Source: an uncultured Ruminococcus sp. (GTDB lineage: Bacteria > Bacillota > Clostridia > Oscillospirales > Ruminococcaceae). Taken from it: a stretch of DNA of 64,000 nucleotides. Below are positions 9,630 to 18,879 of this stretch, piece after piece. The notes below the pieces were generated by a model, which made no database searches, was not told the origin of the DNA, and was given only the letters and a program-made list of their open reading frames with translations. The translations under genes were made by a program, and so were the position numbers. How positions within the stretch are numbered: the first letter of the stretch is position 1; each line of letters opens with the position of its first letter. The stretch covers positions 12,055 through 76,054 of the forward strand of contig UQYQ01000009.1 of assembly GCA_900545345.1 (NCBI GenBank). The letters run 5' to 3'.

Positions 9630-11049
9630 ATCAGTATGGAAGCCTCAGCCTAAACAGGCTTTATTTATGAGCAGGAATGAAAATGAGTGTTTATACGGGG
9701 GCAGTGCAGGCGGTGGAAAAAGCGATGCATTGCTTGCAGAAGCAACAAGACAGGTTCATATACCTACATACAGAGGAATTATTTTTAGGCGTACATATCC
9801 GCAGCTTAAAAAGCTCATTGACAGAAGCTATCAGATTTATACAAGAGCTTTTCCGAAAGCAAAGTATAATTCGGGTACACATACATGGATATTTCCATCG
9901 GGAGCTAAAATTTATCTTGCTAATATGAACAGGGAAAGCGATAAATACAATTATCAAGGACAAGACTATGAATATATTGCTTTTGATGAATTAACTCAAT
10001 TTTCGGAAGAGCAATATATTTATATGCTTTCACGAAATCGTCCAAATGGACCTGATACAAGGTGTTATATAAGAGCAAGTGCAAATCCCGGAGGAGTGGG
10101 TCATGGTTGGGTAAAGCAGAGATTTTTAACTCCCGCACCGCCTATGACTCGCATAACCGAAGATATTTCGGTCGTTGACGATAGAGGCAAATTAATTACT
10201 ATGACAACAAGCCGAATATTTATTCCGTCTAATGTGTTTGACAATAAAGCACTTTTGAATAACGACCCTACATATTTAGCTCGTCTTGCTATGCTCCCCG
10301 AAAAAGAACGCAATGCATTGCTCTATGGTGACTGGGATAGCTTTGACGGACAGGTGTTTACTGAGTGGATTAATGACTCTAAGCATTATAAAGACGGAAA
10401 ATATACTCATGTTATAAAGCCATTTAAAATACCGCCTCACTGGCTTATTTACAGGGGATTTGATTTCGGATATGCAAAACCGTTTTCGGTTGGATGGTAT
10501 GCAGTTGATACAGACGGCAAGATTTATCGTATTCGTGAGTATTACGGCTGTACAGGCAATGCAAATGAAGGACTTAAAATAACGCCGCAGGAAATAGCGA
10601 AAAACATAAAAGAAATAGAGGAATCAGACGAAAATTTGAAAGGAAAGAACATAATCGGCATAGCTGACCCGTCTATATTTGACCGAAGCAGAGGTGAAAG
10701 CGTTGCCGATATGATGGCAAGCCACCCGTATTACATTACATGGGACAAGGGTGATAATACAAGGATTGCGGGAAAAATGCAGTATCATTATAGATTTGCT
10801 TTTGATAAAAACGGCGAGCCGATGTTCCAAGTGTTCAATACATGTAAGCATTTTATAAGAACAATACCGCTGCTTATTTATGATGAACACAAAGTTGAAG
10901 ATATAAATACTGATATGGAAGATCATATATATGATGAATGCAGGTATGTTTTAATGGCTAACCCTATAAGTCCAAGACCTAATGTGATGAAGCCTTGCAG
11001 AATTTCAGCAGGTGACCCTTTAAATCAATTGAACAGTAAAGCAAAATAG
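9622..11049 (+). CDS. Phage terminase large subunit (475 aa)
   Basis: The packaging motor and nuclease. The ATPase domain has a Walker A motif GGSAGGGKS (about residues 26-34) and a Walker B YEYIAFDE (about 114-121), followed by the coupling region ending in SANPGG. The nuclease domain contains FDFGYAKPFSVGW and later GIADPSIFD, carrying the acidic residues expected of the RNase H-like fold. Length is normal for the family. It is followed 12 bases later by the portal gene. Confidence 0.93.
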   Translation: MNKSVWKPQPKQALFMSRNENECLYGGSAGGGKSDALLAEATRQVHIPTYRGIIFRRTYPQLKKLIDRSYQIYTRAFPKAKYNSGTHTWIFPSGAKIYLANMNRESDKYNYQGQDYEYIAFDELTQFSEEQYIYMLSRNRPNGPDTRCYIRASANPGGVGHGWVKQRFLTPAPPMTRITEDISVVDDRGKLITMTTSRIFIPSNVFDNKALLNNDPTYLARLAMLPEKERNALLYGDWDSFDGQVFTEWINDSKHYKDGKYTHVIKPFKIPPHWLIYRGFDFGYAKPFSVGWYAVDTDGKIYRIREYYGCTGNANEGLKITPQEIAKNIKEIEESDENLKGKNIIGIADPSIFDRSRGESVADMMASHPYYITWDKGDNTRIAGKMQYHYRFAFDKNGEPMFQVFNTCKHFIRTIPLLIYDEHKVEDINTDMEDHIYDECRYVLMANPISPRPNVMKPCRISAGDPLNQLNSKAK

Positions 11050-11061
11050 AGGAGTGAAAAT

Positions 11062-12945
11062 ATGTTTGGAAAGAAAAAAGCTAAAGTCAAAGAGAAAGAC
11101 AGAACAATTATAGGAGAAAATGAGATTTTAAAGGCTAGGTCTGTTTTAGAAAAGTACAAAGAAAGTAAATCAGACTTAGAAAAAAGAATTGTGGAAAACG
11201 ATAAGTGGTTTAAGCTGCGACACTGGGAAGTAATGAAAGAAAAGCCAAGCGGAGAACATATTCCGCCGACATCGGCTTGGCTGTTTAATTCACTTCTTAA
11301 TAAACACGCTGATGCAATGGATAATTACCCCGAGCCTAATGTTCTTCCACGTGAGGAAAGCGATAAGGGCACAGCACAGGTGCTTTCGGAGGTTCTTCCT
11401 GTTGTATTTGAACAAAGCGACTATGAACAGACATACTCTGATACATGGTGGTATAAGCTTAAAGTCGGCACATCAGTTACAGGAGTATTTTGGAACTCAA
11501 ATGCTAATAATGGTTTGGGAGATATAGAAATAAAGAAGGTCGATTTATTAAATCTTTTTTGGGAACCTGGCATAGCTAACATACAGGAAAGTAAAAATGT
11601 GTTTTATGTAATGCTTGTAGATAACGATGTTCTTGAAAATCAATATGAGGAGCTTAAAGGAACGCTCGGCGGAAATACTCTTGAAATTGCCAAGTATGCT
11701 TATGACGATACCATAGATACAACAAATAAATCTGCTGTCATTGACTGGTATTATAAAAAGAATAATAAGCTACATTTTGTTAAGTTTGTAAATTCAACTG
11801 TTTTATATGCAACAGAAAATGATGAAAACTATAAGGACAAAGGTTTATATGACCACGGTGAATATCCATTTATTTTTGATGTTATGTTTCAAAACGAGGG
11901 TTCACCGACAGGCTTCGGTTTTGTTGATGTCATGAAATCACCGCAGGCGTATATTGACGAGCTTAATGATGTTATTTTAAAAAACGCAAAGCTCGCCTGC
12001 AAGCCGAGATTTTTAATAAGAAACGGAACAACAATAAACAGAGAGCAATTTGCAGATTGGGATAATGACTTTATAGATGTTTCAGGTAATAATTTGGGTG
12101 AGGAAAGCATAAGACAGCTTACCATAAATACATTACCGTCTATATATGTTTCTCTATTGAACAATAAGGTTGAAGAACTTAAAGAAACATCAGGTAACAG
12201 AGATTTTTCACAAGGGTCTACTTCAAGCGGTGTTACATCGGGAACTGCAATAGCTTCACTCATGGAAGCAGGAAGCAAGCTTTCAAGAGACCAAATAAAA
12301 GCAAGCTATCGTGCATTCGTGAAGATTTGTAATCTTGTTATTGAAAATATAAGACAGTTTTATGATGAGCCGAGATGCTTCAGAATAATAGGTGAACACG
12401 GAGATGAAGAATTTAGACTTGTTGACAATTCAAATATAAAACCACAAGAACAGGATAAAGAATTTGGTGTTGATATGGGAGACAAGCTGCCGATATTCGA
12501 TATAAAGGTAACTGCACAGAAATCAAATCCATTCAGTAAACTTTCACAGAATGAGTTGATGATACAACTTTATCAGCTAGGAGTTTTTAATCCTCAAATG
12601 GCAGACCAGGCACTGGTGCTGATAGACGGTATGGACTTTGAAAATAAAAACGCCATTAAAACCAAAATCGGAAAAAATGCAACAATGTTTCAACAGCTTC
12701 AGCAAATGCAGCAGCAGTTAGCACAGGTTTCGGCAATGCTCGATGCACAGACTGGAGGAAACATGGGAGAGCAGACAGTTCAAGGAACACAAATAAACGA
12801 ACAAGAAAACCCAAGCAGTGAAATCAATAACGGAGAATTGACTAAGCTTCAGACTAATTCGTTAGCATCTAGAAATCCAAAAGCACAGACAGCACAGGAA
12901 AGTGCAAAGAATAAAGTTCAGAATACAACAAGAGCAGACAGGTGA
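11062..12945 (+). CDS. Phage portal protein, P22/podovirus-like (627 aa)
   Basis: The portal forms the dodecameric ring through which DNA is packaged and ejected. The size, the N-terminal NDKWFKLRHWEVMKEKPSGEHIPPTSAW segment, the central QNEGSPTGFGFVDVMKSPQAYIDELN region, and the helical Gln-rich C terminus (LQQMQQQLAQVSAML, about 545-560) resemble P22-like portals with a C-terminal barrel rather than the shorter HK97-type. This agrees with the podovirus-like capsid and nozzle genes downstream. The stop TGA at 12943-12945 lies four bases before the next start. Confidence 0.85.
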   Translation: MFGKKKAKVKEKDRTIIGENEILKARSVLEKYKESKSDLEKRIVENDKWFKLRHWEVMKEKPSGEHIPPTSAWLFNSLLNKHADAMDNYPEPNVLPREESDKGTAQVLSEVLPVVFEQSDYEQTYSDTWWYKLKVGTSVTGVFWNSNANNGLGDIEIKKVDLLNLFWEPGIANIQESKNVFYVMLVDNDVLENQYEELKGTLGGNTLEIAKYAYDDTIDTTNKSAVIDWYYKKNNKLHFVKFVNSTVLYATENDENYKDKGLYDHGEYPFIFDVMFQNEGSPTGFGFVDVMKSPQAYIDELNDVILKNAKLACKPRFLIRNGTTINREQFADWDNDFIDVSGNNLGEESIRQLTINTLPSIYVSLLNNKVEELKETSGNRDFSQGSTSSGVTSGTAIASLMEAGSKLSRDQIKASYRAFVKICNLVIENIRQFYDEPRCFRIIGEHGDEEFRLVDNSNIKPQEQDKEFGVDMGDKLPIFDIKVTAQKSNPFSKLSQNELMIQLYQLGVFNPQMADQALVLIDGMDFENKNAIKTKIGKNATMFQQLQQMQQQLAQVSAMLDAQTGGNMGEQTVQGTQINEQENPSSEINNGELTKLQTNSLASRNPKAQTAQESAKNKVQNTTRADR

Positions 12946-12949
12946 TATA

Positions 12950-13339
12950 ATGACAACAGTTGAATGTTTCTATAACGAAAAAACCAAAGAATTTTTATTG
13001 AGAGTAAATGGTCATGCAGGATACAATCCCGGTAATGATATTGTGTGTTCGGCTTGCAGTATACTTACTTTTACCGCTTGGCAGGCAGTGCATGACTTGG
13101 AGGAAGAAAAACTTTTAAAGAATATTGTATCGTTTAAAAATGACGGATATATGAGCATAAAAGCCAAACTGATAAATATTAATACATCACTGAATGTTTT
13201 AAGGGGTATTGTAAGAGGCTTTGAAATGCTTGCTCACGAACACCCCGAGCATGTAGAAGTGATTGGTATTGACAGCATAGATAATGTTTGCAGAACAAAA
13301 GAAAATACAAGTAAATTTTATTCGGTGATAAAAGAATAA
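12950..13339 (+). CDS. Prp-family cysteine protease, probable prohead protease (129 aa)
   Basis: This belongs to the Prp family, whose host members remove the N-terminal extension of ribosomal protein L27. The family signature is clear: NGHAGYNPGNDIVCSACS, with the catalytic pair His22 and Cys33, close to the His22/Cys34 positions known in Staphylococcus. Length (about 110-130 residues) is normal. Here the gene lies between portal and scaffold, where phages place the capsid maturation protease. Both scaffold and capsid protein carry a motif like the Prp recognition site near their N termini. I infer that this protease trims them. I chose ATG 12950 with AGGTGA upstream; a longer frame from 12902 would overlap the portal gene. 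A terminator follows. Confidence 0.85.
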   Translation: MTTVECFYNEKTKEFLLRVNGHAGYNPGNDIVCSACSILTFTAWQAVHDLEEEKLLKNIVSFKNDGYMSIKAKLININTSLNVLRGIVRGFEMLAHEHPEHVEVIGIDSIDNVCRTKENTSKFYSVIKE

Positions 13340-13347
13340 AAAATATT

Positions 13348-13389
13348 CCTCACAGTTCGATTGTTAAGTTGTACTGTGAGGTTTTTTAT
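13348..13389 (+). terminator. Terminator between protease and scaffold genes
   Basis: Inverted repeat CCTCACAGT (13348-13356) / ACTGTGAGG (13373-13381) followed by TTTTTTATT. It should reduce read-through from the terminase-portal-protease part into the scaffold and capsid genes, which probably have their own promoter downstream. Confidence 0.8.
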
Positions 13390-13502
13390 TGTCAAATTGT
13401 CACACTAAAAAAATTATATATATTTTTTTATACTTATATCATGAGTTCGGAAGCGAACACGGACACATCGGAAAGACGAGGATAAGAAAAGGAGCAAACC
13501 TA
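13390..13502 (+). promoter_or_regulatory. Probable promoter and structured leader of the scaffold-capsid genes
   Basis: After the terminator come an AT-rich stretch with a plausible -35 TTGTCA and -10 TATATT, then a leader that contains the hairpin GTTCG-gaag-CGAAC and further CGG/GACGA repeats before the AAGGAG of the scaffold gene. The leader is noticeably richer in G and C than its surroundings. The promoter assignment is weak. Confidence 0.4.
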
Positions 13503-14441
13503 ATGAAACCAATTATTAATCAGGAAGTAGCTATCGACTTAACAATGTTTGATGATGTATCAGCTGACGCATCAAGCAATGATGTCGCAGGGAATAGCGA
13601 AACCGTACTAACGGGCGAAACCACAGGCAATGATGACAGCACCCAGTCATCGCAGGAAGTTGTATACGGTATTCAAGACGATGATACAACGCAGGAAGAA
13701 GCGTCTGAAATCCCTGAAACAGACGATAACGAGCAGGAGATGTCATTTGATGAACTTATCAAAGGGAAATATAAAAATGATTTTTCTACAAAAGTTCAGG
13801 GCATAATTAACGAACGCTTTAAGGAAAGCAAGCAGAATGAAGCCCGACTTGAAAAGTTCGAACAAATGGCAGAGGTTATTTCGGCTAAATACGGACTAAG
13901 CGGAGATAATTTCGATGAGCTTATGAATGCAGTTCAGCAAGATGACAGCTTTTATGAACAGCAGGCAGTTGAAAGAGGCATGACGGTTGGAGAATACCGT
14001 GAACACCTCAGACAGCAGAAAGAAGCTAATAAGATTACACAAGAGCTTGAATCCCTTAGAGCTGAAAAGCAACAGCAGGAATATCTGAATCAATGGGAAA
14101 AAGAAGCAAACGAGCTTAAAGAAGAAATTCCCGACTTTGATTTTGATATAGAGCTTCAGAATGATAAGTTTAGTAATCTTGTTACTATGGGCTGGTCGTT
14201 GAAAGATGCATATGAGGCTGTTCACGCAAGAGAGATTATTAACAAAGTAGTTCCTAAAGCGGTTGAACAAGCTAAGGTAAAAACAGTTAACTCTATAATG
14301 GCTAAAGGGCTTAGACCAAATGAAAACGGCGTAACGAGTCATTCTCCTGCAAAAATCAAAAACAGCGTCGATAAACTTGAAGACAAGGATTTTGACGAAA
14401 TTAAAAGAAGAGTCAGAAACGGAGAAAAAATAAGGTTTTAG
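13503..14441 (+). CDS. Phage capsid scaffold protein (312 aa)
   Basis: An acidic, helical protein: residues 18-85 are disordered and rich in Asp, Glu, Ser and Thr, and about 100-240 form long charged coiled coils (SLRAEKQQQEYLNQWEKEANELKEEI), as expected for a scaffold that guides capsid assembly. The C terminus is basic. Position directly before the capsid gene supports the call. Residues 11-17 (IDLTMFD) resemble the N-terminal motif of the capsid protein and the Prp recognition sequence. I chose ATG 13503 with AAGGAG; a frame open from 13389 would run through the leader. There are 28 bases between this stop and the capsid start. Confidence 0.82.
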   Translation: MKPIINQEVAIDLTMFDDVSADASSNDVAGNSETVLTGETTGNDDSTQSSQEVVYGIQDDDTTQEEASEIPETDDNEQEMSFDELIKGKYKNDFSTKVQGIINERFKESKQNEARLEKFEQMAEVISAKYGLSGDNFDELMNAVQQDDSFYEQQAVERGMTVGEYREHLRQQKEANKITQELESLRAEKQQQEYLNQWEKEANELKEEIPDFDFDIELQNDKFSNLVTMGWSLKDAYEAVHAREIINKVVPKAVEQAKVKTVNSIMAKGLRPNENGVTSHSPAKIKNSVDKLEDKDFDEIKRRVRNGEKIRF

Positions 14442-14469
14442 CTCTTCAAAAGAAAAGGAGAAATTTTAA

Positions 14470-15459
14470 ATGACAAAATCAATTATAGGAAAATTAAACT
14501 TGAGAATGTTTGACGGTAACACAAACAAAACAACAGATACTGGCATGTCAGCGGAGATGACCAAGTTCTATAACGAAAATTTGATTAAAGAATTTAAACC
14601 TCAGTTAGTACATAGTCAGTTTGCTCAAAAGAGACCGCTTCCGAAAAACGGCGGTAAAACAGTGGATTTCAGAAAGTTTGAAAGTCTGCCGCCTATTAAA
14701 ACTCCGCTTGAAGAGGGTGTAACTCCTCAAGGTCAGAAAATCAATGTTGTGAATAAAACTGCAACAATTGAGCAGTACGGAGCATTTGCGGAATACTCGG
14801 ATATTATTTCAATAACCACTGTTGATAACACTGTATTAGAAATGCAGGAGCTTTTGGCAACACAGGGCGGACAGACAATGGATGTTGTTGACCGTGATAT
14901 CATGCACTCTACTACAAATGTTCTTTATGCACCGAAGGCTGACGGAACAGAAGTAACAAGCAAAGCAGACCTTGATGGAACTTGCAAAGTAACGGTTGAT
15001 CTGATAAAGAGGGGTGTAAACATTCTTACACGAATGAATGCAAAGCCTGTTGACAAATACTTTGTATGTATTATTCACCCTGATATCGCTTATGACATCA
15101 TGAGTGACAAGGCTTGGATTGAAGCGTCTGAGTATGCAGGTTCACAGCAGATTTTTGAGGGAGAAATCGGAAAAATCGGAAGAGTGCGTTTTGTAGAAAG
15201 TACTATGGCTAAAATTTTTGATGGCGGAGTATACGGAACACTCTTGCTAGGTGCAAATGCATACGGAACAATTGACCTTGAAGGCATGGGCTTACAGACA
15301 ATTATTAAACCGCTTGGTTCAGGTGGAACAGCAGACCCATTGAATCAGAGAGGAACAATTGGATGGAAAGGTGCAAAGACAGGCATTATTCTCTCACCTG
15401 AATACATTTTAGATATTTTTTCTAAATCAACTAATTCAAGTATTGCGAAAGCAAACTAA
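14470..15459 (+). CDS. Major capsid protein, N4-gp56 family (329 aa)
   Basis: The main shell protein. It has the N4-gp56-family pattern: an N-terminal MSAEMTKFYNENLIKEFKPQLVHSQF, then KNGGKTVDFRKFESLPPIKTPLEEGVTP, EQYGAFAEYSDII, a central HPDIAYDIM and a C-terminal GWKGAKTGIILSPEYI. This family is typical of podoviruses and some other tailed phages. Residues 9-15 (LNLRMFD) closely resemble the KLNLQFF cleavage sequence of pre-L27, so N-terminal processing by the upstream Prp-like protease is likely. The RBS is AAAGGAG. Confidence 0.93.
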   Translation: MTKSIIGKLNLRMFDGNTNKTTDTGMSAEMTKFYNENLIKEFKPQLVHSQFAQKRPLPKNGGKTVDFRKFESLPPIKTPLEEGVTPQGQKINVVNKTATIEQYGAFAEYSDIISITTVDNTVLEMQELLATQGGQTMDVVDRDIMHSTTNVLYAPKADGTEVTSKADLDGTCKVTVDLIKRGVNILTRMNAKPVDKYFVCIIHPDIAYDIMSDKAWIEASEYAGSQQIFEGEIGKIGRVRFVESTMAKIFDGGVYGTLLLGANAYGTIDLEGMGLQTIIKPLGSGGTADPLNQRGTIGWKGAKTGIILSPEYILDIFSKSTNSSIAKAN

Positions 15460-15474
15460 ACAGGAGGTATAAAA

Positions 15475-15774
15475 ATGGCAAATTCAAAAGTAAAAGCAGA
15501 AACGGTTAAAGCAACTGAGGAAGAAGCAAAAGAGGATTTTTCTAAGAATGACAAAGTACCAGTTTTTATACCAAAAGACCCTCTGAATAAACAGGATGAT
15601 TCCCTTTTTGTATCAGTGAACGGTGAAAATTGCAGAATAAAAAAAGGTGAACAAGTATTAATTGATAAAAAGTTCGCAGAGGTAATTCAAAGAAGTCAGC
15701 AAACAGCCAATGAAGCAGACGAGGCGGTAAGACGGCTTGTTGCTGATTCAAACTCAAAGGAACTGGAAAAGTAA
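15475..15774 (+). CDS. Small capsid-associated protein (99 aa)
   Basis: A small charged protein with a compact central domain: VPVFIPKDPLNKQDDSLFVSVNGENCRIKKGEQVLIDKKFAEVI. Proteins with this VNG...IKKG pattern commonly follow N4-gp56 capsid genes in Firmicute prophages. The N terminus is Lys/Glu-rich and the C terminus is a charged helix. A head decoration or head-completion role is inferred from place. It has AGGAGG upstream and a terminator directly after it. Confidence 0.6.
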   Translation: MANSKVKAETVKATEEEAKEDFSKNDKVPVFIPKDPLNKQDDSLFVSVNGENCRIKKGEQVLIDKKFAEVIQRSQQTANEADEAVRRLVADSNSKELEK

Positions 15775-15786
15775 TAAACCCATATT

Positions 15787-15823
15787 AAAGGGGGTAGGGT
15801 AAAATCCCTATCCCTTTTTATTT
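15787..15823 (+). terminator. Terminator after the capsid genes
   Basis: AAAGGGGGTAGGG pairs with CCCTATCCC around a TAAAAT loop and is followed by TTTTTATTTT. A strong hairpin here would lower transcription of the head-completion and ejection genes relative to the capsid gene. Confidence 0.8.
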
Positions 15824-15836
15824 TAAGGAGTAGAAC

Positions 15837-16208
15837 ATGACTGTAATCGAAGCAATCGAAATTTTAGATAAACTCAGACCTAATCAGTATAAAGTACCGC
15901 AGAAACTAAGGTGGCTTTCAGACTTGGACGGAAAGGTTTTTGAGGATATTTATTTAACACACGAAGATAATGAATTTGAAATTTTTGATAGATATACAGA
16001 AGATGATATGACCAAAGAGCTTTTAATTCCTGAACCATATACAGAAATTTACGAGCATTATCTATCGGCACAGATATATTACAACAACAATGAAATGGCT
16101 AGGTATTCTAATGCAATGATTATGTTCAATAATGCATTTGCTGAATTTGGAGCATGGTATAACCGTAAACACAAGCCTGTTTCTGAAACAAAGATAAAAA
16201 ATTATTAA
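15837..16208 (+). CDS. Phage head-tail adaptor/connector protein (123 aa)
   Basis: A small helical protein that begins with a helix-forming segment (TVIEAIEILDKLRPNQYKVPQKLRWLSDLDGKVFEDIY), a pattern common in adaptor proteins coded right after the capsid of podovirus-like phages. These bind under the portal ring. The C-terminal half (EIYEHYLSAQIYYNNNEMARYSNAMIMFNNAF) is also helical. The next gene encodes the nozzle-like protein, as in P22/T7-type order. Function is inferred from order and shape. Confidence 0.65.
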   Translation: MTVIEAIEILDKLRPNQYKVPQKLRWLSDLDGKVFEDIYLTHEDNEFEIFDRYTEDDMTKELLIPEPYTEIYEHYLSAQIYYNNNEMARYSNAMIMFNNAFAEFGAWYNRKHKPVSETKIKNY

Positions 16209-16224
16209 GTGAGGGGGAATTAAT

Positions 16225-18879
16225 ATGTATCTTCCGGAGCTTTCAAATATAGCACAATCAAAGTCAACAATAAATGCTTTCGGCGGATTAAACAGAAATG
16301 AGGACTGTCAGGGCAATGAATTTATTGATATGAAAAATATGTCAAGTGATAATTACCCTTGTATTTCACCGAGAAAAAAGAGGTATGAGAGTGATTTTAA
16401 CTGGCAGTCGATAAATAAAATTTCTGAGGATATGGCTTTAAAAAAAGACCTTTATTTATCATGTTTTCATACAGATACTTCCCGTTACATGACAGCGGTT
16501 TGTTATACAAAGGTTGCAGGTGACACATATATGGATAATGATACTATCCAGTATGTGATTACAAACTATAAAGACAAGTATATTAAGCTAGGTGAAAAAT
16601 ATTATTTAATTAAAAGAATGGATTTGACATCTGTTGATTTTAAAGATAATACAGGAGTCGTAGCTATTTGTTTAGACAAGAGATATGTTTCCGAAACAAT
16701 TTCATATTTTAACGGCAGAAACAAGCCTCTGAATAATTTGTATGAAATATATACGGCAACCGACCAAGGAGATTATATAAGAATCCCGTATGCTGATGAC
16801 ATTAAGACAAATTTCAGTGCAACCAGAATGGTGTATGTTAATAATTGTTTTTATTGGCTTAAAAATGGCTGCATAAATTATACTCTTAGCTTAAACAATA
16901 TTAAAGCCATATGTACATATCATAATGTGAGAGCAGGCGTTACACAATTGAGCATGGATACTGCATATACCGATAAAATTAAAGCTTTGTGTATCGCGTG
17001 TGAAAATGCGGGAGAAACACTAAAAATTACAGTTGATGGCTATGGAACAATCGAATGTAAAAGTGAATATGTAAATGACGGTATGATTATGTTTATTTTT
17101 CAACCGTTTGATGTAGGTTGTGAATATACTTTGTCAATAGAAACAAAAGACGATACAAGTAATATTGTTATAGGAATGCTTACTGATGAGTGTGACGGCG
17201 ATACAGATTTAATAGTTGGCGGTAATAAAATTATTTCTGTTCCGTCAATGTATGTGTATGACACCAAATACCAAACAGAAGAACGAATGTCTGATAAGGC
17301 AGAGTTTTGTTTTGATAACGGAAACTCGGACAATATCACTATTGAACGGGTTGTAGAAAATGCGAACGAAGTTAATCATTCGGTATCAGCCACAGTAATT
17401 TGGAGATTTACCGTTAATACAACGGAAACGGCTAACTTTTGGAAGCATACTGTTGCATACGGCGATACAGAAGTCGAACGAGGATATTCGTTAAATGAAG
17501 ATATAACGGGTAAGCCGTTTATTTATTTTTATTCTAAAGATGGGGGCAGCACTATTAATTTGTCAGACCTATTCAATATATATTATAAACCAGAAGGTAC
17601 AAGTGCGTATTTAGTAAAAACACGGGGTACTGTTACTGAAATTTCTGCAAACAAAATAACTTTTGAAATGAATTTAGGGACTTTCACCTATAGTGACACC
17701 AAATCATCATCAGGTCAAATTGACAATGAACTGCGTAAATGTTTTCCTGTTCATACAGATTCTTTTGGCATCGATCAAAAAAAAGAAACTACAAGGCGGA
17801 CAATTTCACAAGATTATTTAGGTTATACGCCATCATATGATACAACTATCGGATATGTTGCAGGCGGCGAAATGGACAAGCTTCCTTTTAACTTGAAATT
17901 TGCTTGTGCAAGTGACAACAGAGTATTTGCCTGTAACGAAGAAGGCGACCGAATATTCATTTCTGCAATTGGTCGGATTCATGACTTTGTTAATGAAGAA
18001 AACGGAACAATGTCCGCTGATGATATAGGAGTTTTGTCTGAGGGTGGTTTTACAGGTATTGTTTCATTTAATCACAATGTATATTTTTTTAAGGAGAAAT
18101 GCGTACATAAGCTTTATGGTACATATTCTGATGATTGGCAGTTGGTAGAATACCGCATAAATGGTGTTCTGGAAGGTGCTGAAAAATCAATAGTTGTATA
18201 TGACAATTATGTAATATACAAGGGAACTGATGCCTTTTATCTGTACGATGGTTCTATAGCTACTAACATAAGTGAAAAGCTTGGAAGTATGCTTGATATG
18301 ACTTCTCTTAAATGCTGTTTTGCAGGTGGATTTAAAGATAAATATTATACTTGTTGTGAAATGAAAGAAAATAATGAAACAATTTATACAATGTATGTTT
18401 ATGACATAGGAAAAGGACTTTGGCATATTGAAGAGAACAATTCGGATAAAGGGTTTGCATCAATGTACTCTACATCAAGAGGTGTGTTAGCACTTCAGGT
18501 TGAAGAGAACGGCGATATAGATACAATGCGTACTATAAGCATTGCAGGAACAGTGTTTGAAAAGGGCTATGTGGAAGATGACTTTGAATGGAGTGCTACA
18601 ACAGGCGACCTTTTAACAGACTTGTCCGATAATAAGTACTTTACGAAACTTCAATTGAGATTGTGGGTAGATACACATTCACGGTTAGGTATTGATATAA
18701 AATACAACAATGAGGAATGGGAAAAGGTTGGAGACGATATAACAGCAACAGACAAGTCAAGTGTTGTTTTTCCTATAATACCTAGAAGATGTGACCATTT
18801 GGCTTTGAGATTTAATGGAATCGGCAATGCAAAAATATTTTCGATAACAGAAACTATAGAGGAAGCGAGTGAGATATAA
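16225..18879 (+). CDS. Podovirus tail nozzle/DNA-stabilisation-like protein (884 aa)
   Basis: A large strand-rich protein with few long helices. It opens with INAFGGLNRNEDCQG and SSDNYPCISPRKKR, an opening found in Firmicute phage proteins at this position. Later segments (DNRVFACNEEGDRIFISAIGRIHDF, GGFTGIVSFNHNVYFFKEKCVHKLYGTYSDDW, KYYTCCEM...YVYDIGKGLWH) read like successive blades of a beta-propeller, as in T7 gp12 or P22 gp10. I infer that it forms the tail nozzle or stabilises packaged DNA. It abuts the fibre gene: its last base is the first base of the following ATG. Confidence 0.65.
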   Translation: MYLPELSNIAQSKSTINAFGGLNRNEDCQGNEFIDMKNMSSDNYPCISPRKKRYESDFNWQSINKISEDMALKKDLYLSCFHTDTSRYMTAVCYTKVAGDTYMDNDTIQYVITNYKDKYIKLGEKYYLIKRMDLTSVDFKDNTGVVAICLDKRYVSETISYFNGRNKPLNNLYEIYTATDQGDYIRIPYADDIKTNFSATRMVYVNNCFYWLKNGCINYTLSLNNIKAICTYHNVRAGVTQLSMDTAYTDKIKALCIACENAGETLKITVDGYGTIECKSEYVNDGMIMFIFQPFDVGCEYTLSIETKDDTSNIVIGMLTDECDGDTDLIVGGNKIISVPSMYVYDTKYQTEERMSDKAEFCFDNGNSDNITIERVVENANEVNHSVSATVIWRFTVNTTETANFWKHTVAYGDTEVERGYSLNEDITGKPFIYFYSKDGGSTINLSDLFNIYYKPEGTSAYLVKTRGTVTEISANKITFEMNLGTFTYSDTKSSSGQIDNELRKCFPVHTDSFGIDQKKETTRRTISQDYLGYTPSYDTTIGYVAGGEMDKLPFNLKFACASDNRVFACNEEGDRIFISAIGRIHDFVNEENGTMSADDIGVLSEGGFTGIVSFNHNVYFFKEKCVHKLYGTYSDDWQLVEYRINGVLEGAEKSIVVYDNYVIYKGTDAFYLYDGSIATNISEKLGSMLDMTSLKCCFAGGFKDKYYTCCEMKENNETIYTMYVYDIGKGLWHIEENNSDKGFASMYSTSRGVLALQVEENGDIDTMRTISIAGTVFEKGYVEDDFEWSATTGDLLTDLSDNKYFTKLQLRLWVDTHSRLGIDIKYNNEEWEKVGDDITATDKSSVVFPIIPRRCDHLALRFNGIGNAKIFSITETIEEASEI

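Noticed and set aside
13389..13502. N-terminal extension of the scaffold protein
   Set aside because: The extension runs from just after a terminator through the leader. ATG 13503 has AAGGAG, and the extension reads as unlikely protein.
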